Shown here in pieces: positions 1 through 11,035 of a DNA stretch of 64,000 nucleotides. The notes under the pieces are model-generated. The model was not told the origin of the DNA and did not search any database. It saw only the letters and a list, made by a program, of their open reading frames with translations. Position 1 is the stretch's first letter, and each line of letters begins with the position of its first letter. The stretch is from Rattus norvegicus (lineage: Eukaryota; Chordata; Mammalia; Rodentia; Muridae): contig NC_086022.1 in the NCBI RefSeq assembly GCF_036323735.1, positions 71,120,702 through 71,184,701 on the forward strand. The letters are read 5' to 3'. The position numbers and the translations under genes were made by a program.

Positions 1-953
1 TAGTTTCAAAATCATATTTGATCATGATGCTGGAGGACTTCAGGAAAGACCTGAACACACTTAGGGAAGCACAGGAAAACATTAATAAACAAGTAAAAGC
101 CTACAGAGAGGAATCGCAAAAATCCCTGAAAGAATTCCAGGAAAACACAATCAAACAGTTGAAGGAATTAAAAATGGAAATAGAAGCAATCAAGAAAGAA
201 CACATGGAAACAACCCTGGATATAGAAAACCAAAAGAAGAGACAAGGAGCTGTAGATACAAGCTTCACCAACAGAATACAAGAGATGGAAGAGAGAATCT
301 CAGGAGCAGAAGATTCCATAGAAATCATTGACTCAACTGTCAAAGATAATGTAAAGCGGAAAAAGCTACTGGTCCAAAACATACAGGAAATCCAGGACTC
401 AATGAGAAGATCAAACCTAAGGATAATAGGTATAGAAGAGAGTGAAGACTCCCAGCTCAAAGGACCAGTAAATATCTTCAACAAAATCATAGAAGAAAAC
501 TTCCCTAACCTAAAAAAAGAGATACCCATAGACATACAGGAAGCCTACAGAACTCCAAATAGATTGGACCAGAAAAGAAACACCTCCCGTCACATAATTG
601 TCAAAACACCAAACGCACAAAATAAAGAAAGAATATTAAAAGCAGTAAGGGAAAAAGGTCAAGTAACATATAAAGGGAGACCTATCAGAATCACACCAGA
701 CTTCTCGCCAGAAACTATGAAGGCCAGAAGATCCTGGACTGATGTTATACAGACCCTAAGAGAACACAAATGCCAGCCCAGATTACTGTATCCAGCAAAA
801 CTCTCAATTAACATTGATGGAGAAACCAAGATATTCCATGACAAAACCAAATTTACACAATATCTTTCTACAAATCCAGCACTACAAAGGATAATAAATG
901 GTAAAGCCCAACATAAGGAGGCAAGCTATACCCTAGAAGAAGCAAGAAACTAA
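1..953 (+). CDS. L1 ORF1p, RNA-binding chaperone (5'-partial)
   Basis: L1 ORF1p is a trimeric nucleic-acid chaperone that coats L1 RNA in the cytoplasmic RNP. The frame is open from the window edge (position 3) to the TAA at 951-953, so the true start lies upstream; a methionine near position 24 is internal by comparison with the family. The first roughly 130 visible residues are rich in E, K, Q and I with heptad-like spacing, as expected for the coiled coil. An RRM-like part follows (RIIGIEE near residue 137), then a basic C-terminal domain ending in LEEARN. About 315 codons are visible, so some N-terminal residues are missing compared with full-length rodent ORF1p. ORF2 starts 25 bp downstream. 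Confidence 0.93.
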   Translation, partial: VSKSYLIMMLEDFRKDLNTLREAQENINKQVKAYREESQKSLKEFQENTIKQLKELKMEIEAIKKEHMETTLDIENQKKRQGAVDTSFTNRIQEMEERISGAEDSIEIIDSTVKDNVKRKKLLVQNIQEIQDSMRRSNLRIIGIEESEDSQLKGPVNIFNKIIEENFPNLKKEIPIDIQEAYRTPNRLDQKRNTSRHIIVKTPNAQNKERILKAVREKGQVTYKGRPIRITPDFSPETMKARRSWTDVIQTLREHKCQPRLLYPAKLSINIDGETKIFHDKTKFTQYLSTNPALQRIINGKAQHKEASYTLEEARN

Positions 954-978
954 TTGTCTTGGCAACAAAACAAAGAGA

Positions 979-3900
979 ATGAAAGCACACAAACATAACC
1001 TCACATCAAATATGAATATAACGGGAAGCAATAATCACTATTCCTTAATATCTCTCAATATCAATGGCCTCAACTCCCCAATAAAAAGACATAGATTAAC
1101 AAACTGGATACGCAACGAGGACCCTGCATTCTGCTGCCTACAGGAAACACACCTCAGAGACAAAGACAGACACTACCTCAGAGTGAAAGGCTGGAAAACA
1201 ACTTTCCAAGAAAATGGTCAGAAGAAGCAACCTGGAGTAGCCATTCTAATATCAAATAAAATCAATTTCCAACTAAAAGTCATCAAAAAAGATAAGGAAG
1301 GACACTTCATATTCATCAAAGGAAAAATCAACCAAGATGAACTCTCAATCCTAAATATCTATGCCCCAAATACAAGGGCACCTACATATGTAAAAGAAAC
1401 CTTACTAAAGCTCAAAACACACATTGCACCTCACACAATAATAGTGGGAGATTTCAACACCCCACTCTCATCAATGGACAGATCATGGAAACAGAAATTA
1501 AACAGTGATGTAGACAGACTAAGAGAAGTCATGAGCCAAATGGACTTAACGGATATTTATAGAACATTCTATCCTAAAGCAAAAGGATATACCTTCTTCT
1601 CAGCTCCTCATGGTACTTTCTCCAAAATTGACCATATAATTGGTCAAAAAACGGGCCTCAACAGGTACAGAAAGATAGAAATAATCCCATGCGTGCTATC
1701 GGACCACCACGGCCTAAAACTGGTCTTCAATAACAATAAGGGAAGAATGCCCACATATACGTGGAAATTGAACAATGCTCTACTCAATGATAACCTGGTC
1801 AAGGAAGAAATAAAGAAAGAAATTAAAAACTTTTTAGAATTTAATGAAAATGAAGATACAACATACTCAAACTTATGGGACACAATGAAAGCTGTGCTAA
1901 GAGGAAAACTCATAGCGCTGAGTGCCTGCAGAAAGAAACAGGAAAGAGCATATGTCAGCAGCTTGACAACACACCTAAAAGCTCTAGAACAAAAAGAAGC
2001 AAATACACCCAGGAGGAGTAGAAGGCAGGAAATAATCAAACTCAGAGCTGAAATCAACCAAGTAGAAACAAAAAGGACCATAGAAAGAATCAACAGAACC
2101 AAAAGTTGGTTCTTTGAGAAAATCAACAAGATAGATAAACCCTTAGCCAGACTAACGAGAGGACACAGAGAATGTGTCCAAATTAACAAAATCAGAAATG
2201 AAAAGGGAGACATAACTACAGATTCGGAGGAAATTCAAAAAATCATCAGATCTTACTATAAAAACCTATATTCAACAAAATTTGAAAATCTTCAGGAAAT
2301 GGACAATTTCCTAGACAGATACCAGGTATCGAAGTTAAATCAGGAACAGATAAACCAGTTAAACAACCCCATAACTCCTAAGGAAATAGAAGCAGTCATT
2401 AAAGGTCTCCCAACCAAAAAGAGCCCAGGTCCAGACGGGTTTAGTGCAGAATTCTATCAAACCCTCATAGAAGACCTCATACCAATATTGTCCAAACTAT
2501 TCCACAAAATTGAAACAGATGGAGCCCTACCGAATTCCTTCTATGAAGCCACAATTACTCTTATACCTAAACCACACAAAGACACAACAAAGAAAGAGAA
2601 CTTCAGACCAATTTCCCTTATGAATATCGACGCAAAAATACTCAATAAAATTCTGGCAAACCGAATTCAAGAGCACATCAAAACAATCATCCACCATGAT
2701 CAAGTAGGCTTCATCCCAGGCATGCAGGGATGGTTTAATATACGGAAAACCATCAACGTGATCCATTATATAAACAAACTGAAAGAACAGAACCACATGA
2801 TCATTTCATTAGATGCTGAGAAAGCATTTGACAAAATTCAACACCCCTTCATGATAAAAGTCCTGGAAAGAATAGGAATTCAAGGCCCATACCTAAACAT
2901 AGTAAAAGCCATATACAGCAAACCAGTTGCTAACATTAAACTAAATGGAGAGAAACTTGAAGCAATCCCACTAAAATCAGGGACTAGACAAGGCTGCCCA
3001 CTCTCTCCCTACTTATTCAATATAGTTCTTGAAGTTCTAGCCAGAGCAATCAGGCAACAAAAGGAGATCAAAGGGATACAGATCGGAAAAGAAGAGGTCA
3101 AAATATCACTATTTGCAGATGACATGATAGTATATTTAAGTGATCCCAAAAGTTCCACCAGAGAACTACTAAAGCTGATAAACAACTTCAGCAAAGTGGC
3201 TGGGTATAAAATTAACTCAAATAAATCAGTTGCCTTCCTCTATACAAAAGAGAAACAAGCCGAGAAAGAAATTAGGGAAACGACACCCTTCATAATAGAC
3301 CCAAATAATATAAAGTACCTCGGTGTGACTTTAACCAAGCAAGTAAAAGATCTGTACAATAAGAACTTCAAGACACTGAGGAAAGAAATTGAAGAAGACC
3401 TCAGAAGATGGAAAGATCTCCCATGCTCATGGATTGGCAGGATTAATATGGTAAAAATGGCCATTTTACCAAAAGCAATCTACAGATTCAATGCAATCCC
3501 CATCAAAATACCAATCCAATTCTTCAAAGAGTTAGACAGAACAATTTGCAAATTCATCTGGAATAACAAAAAACCCAGGATAGCTAAAGCTATCCTCAAC
3601 AATAAAAGGACTTCAGGGGGAATCACTATCCCTGAACTCAAGCAGTATTACAGAGCAATAGTGATAAAAACTGCATGGTATTGGTACAGAGACAGACAGA
3701 TAGACCAATGGAATAGAATTGAAGACCCAGAAATGAACCCACACACCTATGGTCACTTGATTTTTGACAAAGGAGCCAAAACCATCCAATGGAAAAAAGA
3801 TAGCATTTTCAGCAAATGGTGCTGGTTCAACTGGAGGGCAACATGTAGAAGAATGCAGATCGATCCATGCTTATCACCCTGTACAAAGCTTAAGTCCAAG

Positions 3901-4839
3901 TGGATCAAGGACCTCCACATCAAACCAGACACACTCAAACTAATACAAGAAAAACTAGGGAAGCATCTGGAACACATGGGCACTGGAAAAAATTTCCTGA
4001 ACAAAACACCAATGGCTTATGCTCTAAGATCAAGAATCGACAAATGGGATCTTATAAAACTGCAAAGCTTCTGTAAGGCAAAGGACACTGTGGTTAGGAC
4101 AAAACGGCAACCAACAGATTGGGAAAAGATCTTTACCAATCCTACAACAGATAGAGGCCTTATATCCAAAATATACAAAGAACTCAAGAAGTTAGACCGC
4201 AGGGAAACAAATAACCCTATTAAAAAATGGGGTTCAGAGCTAAACAAAGAATTCACAGCTGAGGAATGCCGAATGGCTGAGAAACACCTAAAGAAATGTT
4301 CAACATCTTTAGTCATAAGGGAAATGCAAATCAAAACAACCCTGAGATTTCACCTCACACCAGTGCGATTGGCTAAGATCAAAAACTCAGGTGACAGCAG
4401 ATGCTCGCGAGGATGTGGAGAAAGAGGAACACTCCTCCATTGTAGGTGGGATTGCAGACTGGTAAAACCATTCTGGAAATCAGTCTGGAGGTTCCTCAGA
4501 AAATTGGACATTGAACTGCCTGATGATCCAGCTATACCTCTCTTGGGCATATACCCAAAAGATGCCTCAACATATAAAAGAGACACGTGCTCCACTATGT
4601 TCATCGCAGCCTTATTTATAATAGCCAGAAGCTGGAAAGAACCCAGATGCCCTTCAACAGAGGAATGGATACAGAAAATGTGGTACATCTACACAATGGA
4701 ATATTACTCAGCTATCAAAAACAACGAGTTTATGAAATTCGTAGGCAAATGGTTGGAACTGGAAAATATCATCCTGAGTGAGCTAACCCAATCACAGAAA
4801 GACATACATGGTATGCACTCATTGATAAGTGGCTATTAG
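979..4839 (+). CDS. L1 ORF2p, endonuclease / reverse transcriptase, intact
   Basis: ORF2p nicks target DNA and reverse-transcribes L1 RNA by target-primed reverse transcription. The frame is uninterrupted for 1,286 codons; starting at the second methionine (residue 12) gives 1,275 aa, closer to the usual family length. The N-terminal apurinic-type endonuclease shows LNING (Asn27), QETHL (Glu56), VGDFNT (Asp about 158) and SDHHG (about 240). The reverse transcriptase has the FADD active-site motif at residues 712-715, preceded by TRQGCPLSPYLFN. The C-terminal cysteine-rich motif, C-x3-C-x7-H-x4-C, begins at Cys1142. All key residues seen are present, so I infer a catalytically competent protein. 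Many short antisense ORFs lie over this gene and have no coding support. Confidence 0.95.
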   Translation: MKAHKHNLTSNMNITGSNNHYSLISLNINGLNSPIKRHRLTNWIRNEDPAFCCLQETHLRDKDRHYLRVKGWKTTFQENGQKKQPGVAILISNKINFQLKVIKKDKEGHFIFIKGKINQDELSILNIYAPNTRAPTYVKETLLKLKTHIAPHTIIVGDFNTPLSSMDRSWKQKLNSDVDRLREVMSQMDLTDIYRTFYPKAKGYTFFSAPHGTFSKIDHIIGQKTGLNRYRKIEIIPCVLSDHHGLKLVFNNNKGRMPTYTWKLNNALLNDNLVKEEIKKEIKNFLEFNENEDTTYSNLWDTMKAVLRGKLIALSACRKKQERAYVSSLTTHLKALEQKEANTPRRSRRQEIIKLRAEINQVETKRTIERINRTKSWFFEKINKIDKPLARLTRGHRECVQINKIRNEKGDITTDSEEIQKIIRSYYKNLYSTKFENLQEMDNFLDRYQVSKLNQEQINQLNNPITPKEIEAVIKGLPTKKSPGPDGFSAEFYQTLIEDLIPILSKLFHKIETDGALPNSFYEATITLIPKPHKDTTKKENFRPISLMNIDAKILNKILANRIQEHIKTIIHHDQVGFIPGMQGWFNIRKTINVIHYINKLKEQNHMIISLDAEKAFDKIQHPFMIKVLERIGIQGPYLNIVKAIYSKPVANIKLNGEKLEAIPLKSGTRQGCPLSPYLFNIVLEVLARAIRQQKEIKGIQIGKEEVKISLFADDMIVYLSDPKSSTRELLKLINNFSKVAGYKINSNKSVAFLYTKEKQAEKEIRETTPFIIDPNNIKYLGVTLTKQVKDLYNKNFKTLRKEIEEDLRRWKDLPCSWIGRINMVKMAILPKAIYRFNAIPIKIPIQFFKELDRTICKFIWNNKKPRIAKAILNNKRTSGGITIPELKQYYRAIVIKTAWYWYRDRQIDQWNRIEDPEMNPHTYGHLIFDKGAKTIQWKKDSIFSKWCWFNWRATCRRMQIDPCLSPCTKLKSKWIKDLHIKPDTLKLIQEKLGKHLEHMGTGKNFLNKTPMAYALRSRIDKWDLIKLQSFCKAKDTVVRTKRQPTDWEKIFTNPTTDRGLISKIYKELKKLDRRETNNPIKKWGSELNKEFTAEECRMAEKHLKKCSTSLVIREMQIKTTLRFHLTPVRLAKIKNSGDSRCSRGCGERGTLLHCRWDCRLVKPFWKSVWRFLRKLDIELPDDPAIPLLGIYPKDASTYKRDTCSTMFIAALFIIARSWKEPRCPSTEEWIQKMWYIYTMEYYSAIKNNEFMKFVGKWLELENIILSELTQSQKDIHGMHSLISGY

Positions 4840-5547
4840 CCCAAATGCTTGAATTACCCTAGATCCCTAGAACAAACGAAACTCAAGACGGATGATCAAA
4901 ATGTGAATGCTTCACTCCTTCTTTAAATGAGGAAAAAGAATACCCTTGGCAGGGAAGGGAGAGGCAAAGATTAAAACAGAGACTGAAGGAACACCCATTC
5001 AGAGCCTGCCCCACATGTGGCCCATACATATACAGCCACCCAATTAGACAAGATGGATGAAGCAAAGAAGTGCAGACCGACAGGAGCCGGATGTAGATCG
5101 CTCCTGAGAGACACAGCCAGAATACAGCAAATATAGAGGCGAATGCCAGCAGCAAACCACTGAACTGAGAATAGGTCCCCTATTGAAGGAATCAGAGAAA
5201 GAACTGGAAGAGCTTGAAGGGGCTCGAGACCCCAAAAGTACAACAATGCCAAGCAACCAGAGCTTCCAGGGACTAAGCCACTACCTAAAGACTATACATG
5301 GACTGACCCTGGACTCTGACCCCATAGGTAGCAACGAATATCCTAGTAAGAGCACCAGTGGAAGGGGAAGCCCTGGGTCCTGCTAAGACTGAACCCACAG
5401 TGAACTAGTCTATGGGGGGAGGGCGGCAATGGGGGGAGGGTTGGGAGGGGAACACCCATAAGGAAGGGGAGGGGGGAGGGGGATGTTTGCCCGGAAACCG
5501 GGAAAGGGAATAACACTCGAAATGTATATAAGAAATACTCAAGTTAA

Positions 5548-5578
<31 letters not shown>

Positions 5579-5599
5579 AAATTCAAAAAAAAAAAAAAG

Positions 5600-6735
5600 A
5601 AAATATCATCCTGAGTGAAGTAACCAAGACACAAAAGAACACACATGATATGTTCTCACTGATAAGTGGATATTAACCCAAAAAGTTCAGAATACCCATG
5701 TTACAGCCAACAGACTATATGAAGCTCAAGAAGAAGGAAGTAAATGCTTCAATCCTCCTTAGATGGGGGGAAAATAATCACAGGAGATAAAGAGAGTCAG
5801 GAACCAGGGAGGGAGAGAGGAGGGGGGTGGAAAATGGAGGTCAGGATCAGGTATGGGAAGGGTCAGGAGAGAAGTACACATGGTCAGGACATTGAATAGA
5901 AATAAGTAGCAGTGGGTATTGGGGAAATGGGAGTAGCCATTAGAAAGTCCAAGATAGCAGGGAAGCAAGACCCAATGGGGATGACATTAGCTGAAAGACC
6001 CAAAGAAGGGGATATAGAACCTGCAGTGTCACCTTCCAGTAGATAGACATGGCCCCCAGGTGAGGGATGGACCCATCCAACTATCTCAAAAATAGTTACC
6101 CAGAATTGCTTCTATCTAAAGGAAATACAGGGACAAAAAATGGAGCAAAGACTGAAGGAAAGGCCACCCAGAGACCACCTCACCTAGGGATCCATCCCAT
6201 CTGCAGACACCAAACCCAGACACTATTGCTGATGCCAAGAAACACTTGCTGAGAGAAGCCTGGTATGGCAATACCCTGACAGGTTCTGCCAGCCCCTGAC
6301 CAATAGAGATGCAGATACTTATAGCCAAATATTTTATTGAGCCTGGGGACCCCAATGGAAATGCTAGGAGAAGGACTGAAGGAGCTGACGAGGATTACAT
6401 CCCCATGGGAAGAACAACATCAACTAACTGAACCATCCAGAGCTCCCAGGAAATAAAGTACCAACCAAAGAGAATAACTGGAAGGATCCATGGCTCCAGC
6501 TACATATGTAGCAAAGGATGGCCTTATGTGGTATCAGTGGGAGGGGAGGCACTTGGTCCTGTGGAGGCTCAGTGCCCCAGCGTAGGGGGATGATAGAGTG
6601 GTGAGGAAGTAGTCAGTGAATGGGTGGAGGAGCACCCTCATAAAGGTGAAAAGAAGGGGGGATGGGATGGGAAGTTTGCGGAGGAGAAACCAGGAAGGGG
6701 GACAACATTTGTAAATAAAATATGTAAATAAGTAA
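5600..6735 (+). mobile_element. Older L1 3' end (ORF2 tail and 3' UTR)
   Basis: Starts within the conserved end of ORF2 (the stretch encoding the ...ENIILSE... region), continues with a diverged rodent L1 3' UTR and ends in an A-rich run near 6,710-6,735. It carries many substitutions and no long frame. It abuts the tail of the young L1, so the young element probably inserted into it. Confidence 0.8.
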
Positions 6736-7180
6736 AATAACCAATAAAAATCCCAAATTATTTTCCTGTAACTCACACATTTCCGCTTCTCCATGATATA
6801 CTTTTGCTGTACCACTTTCCCCATCAGCCTTCTTAGCAATCCTCTAAATGATATTTACACCATTGTTGTTACTACTACCAGTGGAGCATAAAGAAAACAA
6901 AATTCTTTGTGAGAGGAATTAGCTAATTACATATTGAAAGATATCAATTAAAATTACCTCTGTCTATGAATGCAGAATGGCAACAATTTCAAGTATCTAA
7001 AATTGAATACTTTCAAAAGACTCAACCAGTGCTCTCCCAAACATGTACAGTATTATTCCTCATACATGTGCATAGGCATGCACACACAGAAAGACACATT
7101 CATGATGCCCTCTTTCCTCTCTTGACACCTGCATATATTCTAATCTACACAAATAAGGAGATCTCGTGGGTGTAGTCAAG
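6736..7180. other. No gene seen; upstream flank of Trbv29
   Basis: AT-rich sequence without a supported frame or recognised repeat. It leads into the Trbv29 promoter. Confidence 0.5.
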
Positions 7181-7182
7181 AA

Positions 7183-7195
7183 CTATGACATCATA
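7183..7195 (+). promoter_or_regulatory. V-beta promoter CRE-like decamer
   Basis: TGACATCA at 7,186-7,193 lies about 55 bp upstream of the Trbv29 start codon. TCR V-beta promoters carry a conserved decamer of this CRE/ATF type close to the transcription start. Position and sequence both fit; binding is inferred. Confidence 0.7.
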
Positions 7196-7245
7196 AGTAC
7201 TCAATCTAGAGCAACCAAAGGATGCACACTTTCCTCAAAACTGCC

Positions 7246-7725
7246 ATGAGAGTTAGGCTTCTCTCAGCTGTGGTGCTATGTTTCCTGGGAACAGGTGAGT
7301 CCTGGAAATTGGTATGTCCTTGGCAATGAGGGCAAACTGCATTCTATTTCTTCTATGCCTTGCCTAACAGACTTTTCTAATATCAGGGTTCTTGGTTATC
7401 TTGTCATCACTCCCTCTTTTTCACTAACAGGCCTTGTGGACATGAATGTAACACAGATGCCAAGAAACCTCATCAAAAGAGTGGGAAAGAATGTTTTGCT
7501 GGAATGTGTACAGGACATGAAACATGAACGCATGTACTGGTATCGACAAGACCCAGATCTGGGGCTACGGCTGATTTACCTCTCATATGATGTTGATAGT
7601 AACAGTGAAGGAGACATCCATAAAGGATACAAGGTCTCTCGGAAGAAAAGGGAGAATTTCTCCCTGATTCTGGAGTCTGCTAAAACTAACCACACATCTG
7701 TGTACTTCTGTGCCAGCAGTTTATC
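7246..7725 (+). CDS. Trbv29: T-cell receptor beta variable segment Trbv29 (two exons)
   Basis: Encodes the leader and V domain of a TCR beta chain that recognises peptide-MHC at the T-cell surface after V(D)J joining. Exons: leader 7,246-7,294, ending ACAG before a GTGAGT donor, and V exon 7,431-7,725 after a pyrimidine-rich CACTAACAG acceptor. The spliced frame gives MRVRLLSAVVLCFLGTG, a hydrophobic signal peptide, then a V domain starting LVDMNVTQMP. Ig-fold landmarks are present: first Cys in LLECVQ, the conserved Trp in MYWYRQ, and YFCASSL with the second Cys at 7,709-7,711. The frame has no stop or frameshift, so the segment is probably functional. An upstream in-frame ATG at 7,222 could add eight residues; I chose 7,246 because it begins the usual leader. 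The sequence closely resembles mouse Trbv29 (V-beta 7) as I remember it. A 23-RSS follows directly. Confidence 0.93.
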
Positions 7726-7764
7726 CACAGCTCTACACAACCACATCCTTTTTGCACAAAAATA
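7726..7764 (+). other. 23-RSS of Trbv29
   Basis: Heptamer CACAGCT (7,726-7,732), exactly 23 bp of spacer, nonamer ACAAAAATA (7,756-7,764). The CAC needed for RAG cleavage is kept, but heptamer positions 6-7 and the last two nonamer positions differ from consensus. Confidence 0.93.
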
Positions 7765-7765
7765 G

Positions 7766-8460
7766 TCTATGGGAAGGATATGGTTTCACCTCATGCCTAA
7801 TGCTACCTTTCATGCCAGTTAGAAAATGGTGGCCAATAAAGAGGAACCTCTACGCATTCACACATTATAAGAAAAAAAAAAACAAGGAAAAAGAGCACAG
7901 GATATTCTCACTCCTCATAACCCAAAAGACTAAAAGACAATGTGAACTTGCCCGCCACAAAATATGGGCTACCCCGAAACTAAATTCATGAGACTGCTAC
8001 CCTACAAGGAGAAGTCCTCTTTCATATTTACACTACAACACTGTCTGACATTTTAATAATTTTATCCTTTCATTTTAATACTCCATCACTTTAACTAAGC
8101 TTTGTGTACTTTGCACTGAGTCACCAGGGGGCAGTCACACCTTTCAGCTCTTTACATAGACTTTACTGTCTGTCTAGATCCAAAGGTTTATAAAGTTTGG
8201 ATTTTATTTATCCCTTTAAAAACTGAGCAAGTCTTACTAATAAAAAAGCAAGACCAGATTCTCTTACCACTTAAATTTCATTGGAACGTCTCCAGTCAGG
8301 ACAAGAATAATGCATTGTGCAGGTGGTTAGGCTATAACTATTCTTATAAACACTTGGAAAGTCTTTTTGGAAGAATGAAACACAGAAAACTGAGTCTCAA
8401 ATTACAAGATTTTTTTCTTTAAACCACAAATAAGACAAAACAAACCTCCAACAACATATT
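7766..8460. other. Trbv29 3' flank, no further gene
   Basis: No supported frame and no recognised repeat. It contains only the CTCF-like motif listed at 8,121. Confidence 0.5.
8121..8134 (+). promoter_or_regulatory. CTCF-like motif 3' of Trbv29
   Basis: TCACCAGGGGGCAG matches the CTCF core (CCACCAGGGGGCGC) at 11 of 14 positions, including the whole AGGGGGC heart. It lies about 360 bp past the Trbv29 RSS and points toward the D-J-C end of the locus. CTCF is known to organise V segment looping in Trb; occupancy here is inferred. Confidence 0.6.
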
Positions 8461-8489
8461 TAAAATTTTAATTTCTTTTATTTATTTTT

Positions 8490-8610
8490 GCAGTTGAGTG
8501 GGTGTGCACATGCACATGTACGTCAGAGGACAGCTTGCTGGGATTGAACTCAGATTGTCAGTTTTGGCTGTAGATGCCTTTAACCACTGATCTACCTAGC
8601 TGGTCCTATG
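8490..8610 (-). mobile_element. Diverged B2/B3-type SINE, antisense
   Basis: The reverse complement resembles the tRNA-derived head of rodent B2/B3 SINEs (GATGGCTCAGTGG-like start, GGTTCAATCCC-like B box). It is degenerate and has no usable tRNA fold. Confidence 0.55.
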
Positions 8611-8762
8611 AAAAAATATTATTATTCTATGCTATAATTTTATGCAAAGGAAGACAGTAATGAAAAGTAAATGTGCATTACAATGTTGAAATTTACAAGC
8701 GATATTAGATATGAGCAGATGCAGGATAATAGTAGGCAAGGACAGAAGAACTTTCAAAAAGA
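8493..8762 (+). repeat. Direct duplication, copy 1
   Basis: Matches 9,606-9,868 in the same orientation. The clearest match begins at TGGTCCTATGAAA and runs through GAGCAGATG and ACAGAAGAACTTT. It includes the antisense SINE, which is partly deleted in copy 2. Confidence 0.75.
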
Positions 8763-9605
8763 AAACAATATTCTCCCTGAAGTGAAGGAAATGTCCATCT
8801 AGAAAACAAGTAACTCCTGTCTTAAGAAAACATCAAGAACAGAGACAAGAAATCAGGACAAAGTATAATTGCTTAGCAAAGTTATATACAAAGATCTTTG
8901 GTGCATGTGCAAACCTGGTATTACCCATAAATCCACTGTTTCCCACACAAACACTGTTGTGACTCAGGGAAGGTAAAAGAGAAGAACCAGGTCTGAGTAG
9001 TAGTTTCATTCCCATCATACCAGGGGTCTTCTACACCCCAATAAAGTTGAATGCCTGGTTCAGCGGTTGCCATGTTTGTCACCCTAGTTTCCTGACACTT
9101 GTCTCCATAACACCCCTGACATAAAAATATGCAGAAATGCAATAACGTTTGTGTAAACAGTACATCTAAAGGGACTAAAAGATTGTTGGACTAGGAAGCT
9201 GGAGTTTCTGAATAAATTGAAAATAATTGCTGAGAAAAGTTCACAATATAGCACATTAAATCTCACTAATGCCCTGAAAATATTGCCTATTATTTTAACA
9301 CACATCTATCATTTCCCAGGAAAAGGCTGCTTTAAATCTGCCCATGAAAACACAGTTTCTAATTATAAATTTGGGCCAATCTAACAGTAAATTATCCAAT
9401 ATTAAATGGAAGTTTCAGGTGAAGGATGAGAAGCTTCCTCCTACAGTAGATGAAACTAAGACTGGGCAGCAGGAAGGGAGTGAGAGATTTTGGAATACTC
9501 AGTCCTAAATGAGATAATATCTTTACCAAATCCCTTTCCTTATTGCTCAGGGAGCAATGCAGAAGAGAAGGCTGAAAGATTTTAAGAGTCAAAAACAATG
9601 GATGA

Positions 9606-9868
9606 GAATGGGTGTGTGTGCACATTCATGCTTTTGTGAGTGTTTTCATTCACATGATCTCAGAGGACAGAAAATGCCTTGGCTCACTGGGCTAGCTAGT
9701 TGGTCCTATGAAAATATATTATTATTCTATGCTACATTTTGATACAGAGGAAATAGGAATAAAGAGTAAATATGCATTATATAATGTTGAGGGTTAAATT
9801 TACAAGAGATTAGACATGAGCAGATGGGGGATAATACTAGGCAAGAACAGAAGAACTTTAAAAAAAAT
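9606..9868 (+). repeat. Direct duplication, copy 2
   Basis: Second copy of the 8,493-8,762 block, about 1.1 kb downstream and clearly diverged, so this is an old tandem duplication between Trbv29 and Trbv30. Confidence 0.75.
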
Positions 9869-10755
9869 ATGGAATGAAACAGAGATTGGAAGGAAAAAAA
9901 TAAAAGTGGAAGATGTCACAGTGTTCCTCGCTGGGACGAATTGAGGCAGGGGTTTTGCCTACAGGAAAGGAGAGCTAGGAGGAATTGTTTGTTCTCTAAA
10001 GATTACAGAGGTGTTCCAGGAACTATATACAATACAGTAATCTTGACGGCGAGACAATATTCTTACAAGAAAAGACAATGGACCTGTATTAAAATAACGT
10101 GCTCATAGCCACACATCTTGTGAACTTGGTCATTGACTTTAGTTTTATTTCTGAATGCTATGTAAGATGTGTTGGCTGGTGTCTCTTATAGTAATTGCCG
10201 AATGACACTCTGATTGGCTTAGTTTTTTTTTTTAAACACAGGCCAGGTAGCCAATTAAATCCTTTTGCTCTGGTTCCTTTCTACACATGATGCTTCTGAA
10301 GAACCTGGATTCTTTTGACAGGCCACTTTCCCTCCATGGAGCTAGATTTTTGCAAGGCTATGAAACCTTGTGTTGTGTAGAGGATACGCAGCCTATATTT
10401 TGCCAGCATTTGTGTCATTGGAAATGTCTGATCCAGTCTGGTCTGGTTGCTTATCATTTGTCCTGTCTACTTGTCACTTTGAGACTATTATTAGTAAATC
10501 TGAATTAAATTCTCCAGTGTGTAGATTCCAAAGTTTGTCTCTTTTCATACCGGTTCACTTTATCAACTTCTCAGGGAAACACAATCCAGTCATATCCTAA
10601 GAAAGAATAAAATAAAACTAAAAGCTTTGAGCCTAACATAAATAAAAATATCTTTTTATATATCTTTCATATCTGGAGTTTGTAGGAAAATCTGTGTTCA
10701 AAATTACAGTCTATCTAAATTTTATAGACTTTTCCATGTCATTTTATAATTCCCT
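9869..10755. other. No gene or recognised repeat
   Basis: Only short, unsupported frames on both strands. Confidence 0.4.
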
Positions 10756-10759
10756 GTTA

Positions 10760-11035
10760 TCAAAAGAGTGGTGACTGCCAGAGGGAGACGTGTCAGTTTT
10801 CCTTAGGGATGTGGTACTTAAGGGGCTAGCCGTAACCCAGAGATGATCCTACACCCACACTCATACAGCAAGCACTAAGCAGACAAAAAGAGAAGCGTAT
10901 GGAGTTAACAAGTAAGAATGGTGGGGGCACAAGGAAGGTTTATGGGGATATATGTGGAAGCAAGAATGAGTGATGTGTGCTTGATCCACATATACTATAT
11001 GCATGTATTATCAATCAGTAAAATAATCGAATGTT
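10760..11035 (+). mobile_element. Old rodent L1 3' UTR fragment
   Basis: Resembles the 3' end of old rodent Lx-type L1s: a TGACTGCCAGAGGGAGAC-like start, a TTTCCTTAGGGATGTGG-like block, then a purine-rich stretch and an ATATGCATGTAT-like end. No coding part remains. Confidence 0.55.

Larger units (their letters stand above)
1..5599 (+). mobile_element. L1 (LINE-1) retrotransposon, rat type, 5' end outside the window
   Basis: ORF1 (open at the window edge), a 25-bp spacer, a complete ORF2 and a 3' UTR follow in the normal L1 order. The 3' UTR carries a G-rich polypurine stretch at about 5,407-5,481 and ends in an A-rich AAAT-repeat tail at about 5,545-5,599. Neither ORF has a stop or frameshift inside the window, so the element is young and may be retrotransposition-competent if its 5' UTR is intact; that part cannot be seen. 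Its tail runs straight into an older L1 3' end, suggesting insertion into or next to that copy. The 3' end is nearly the same as the truncated L1 at 56,416-57,281. Confidence 0.95.
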
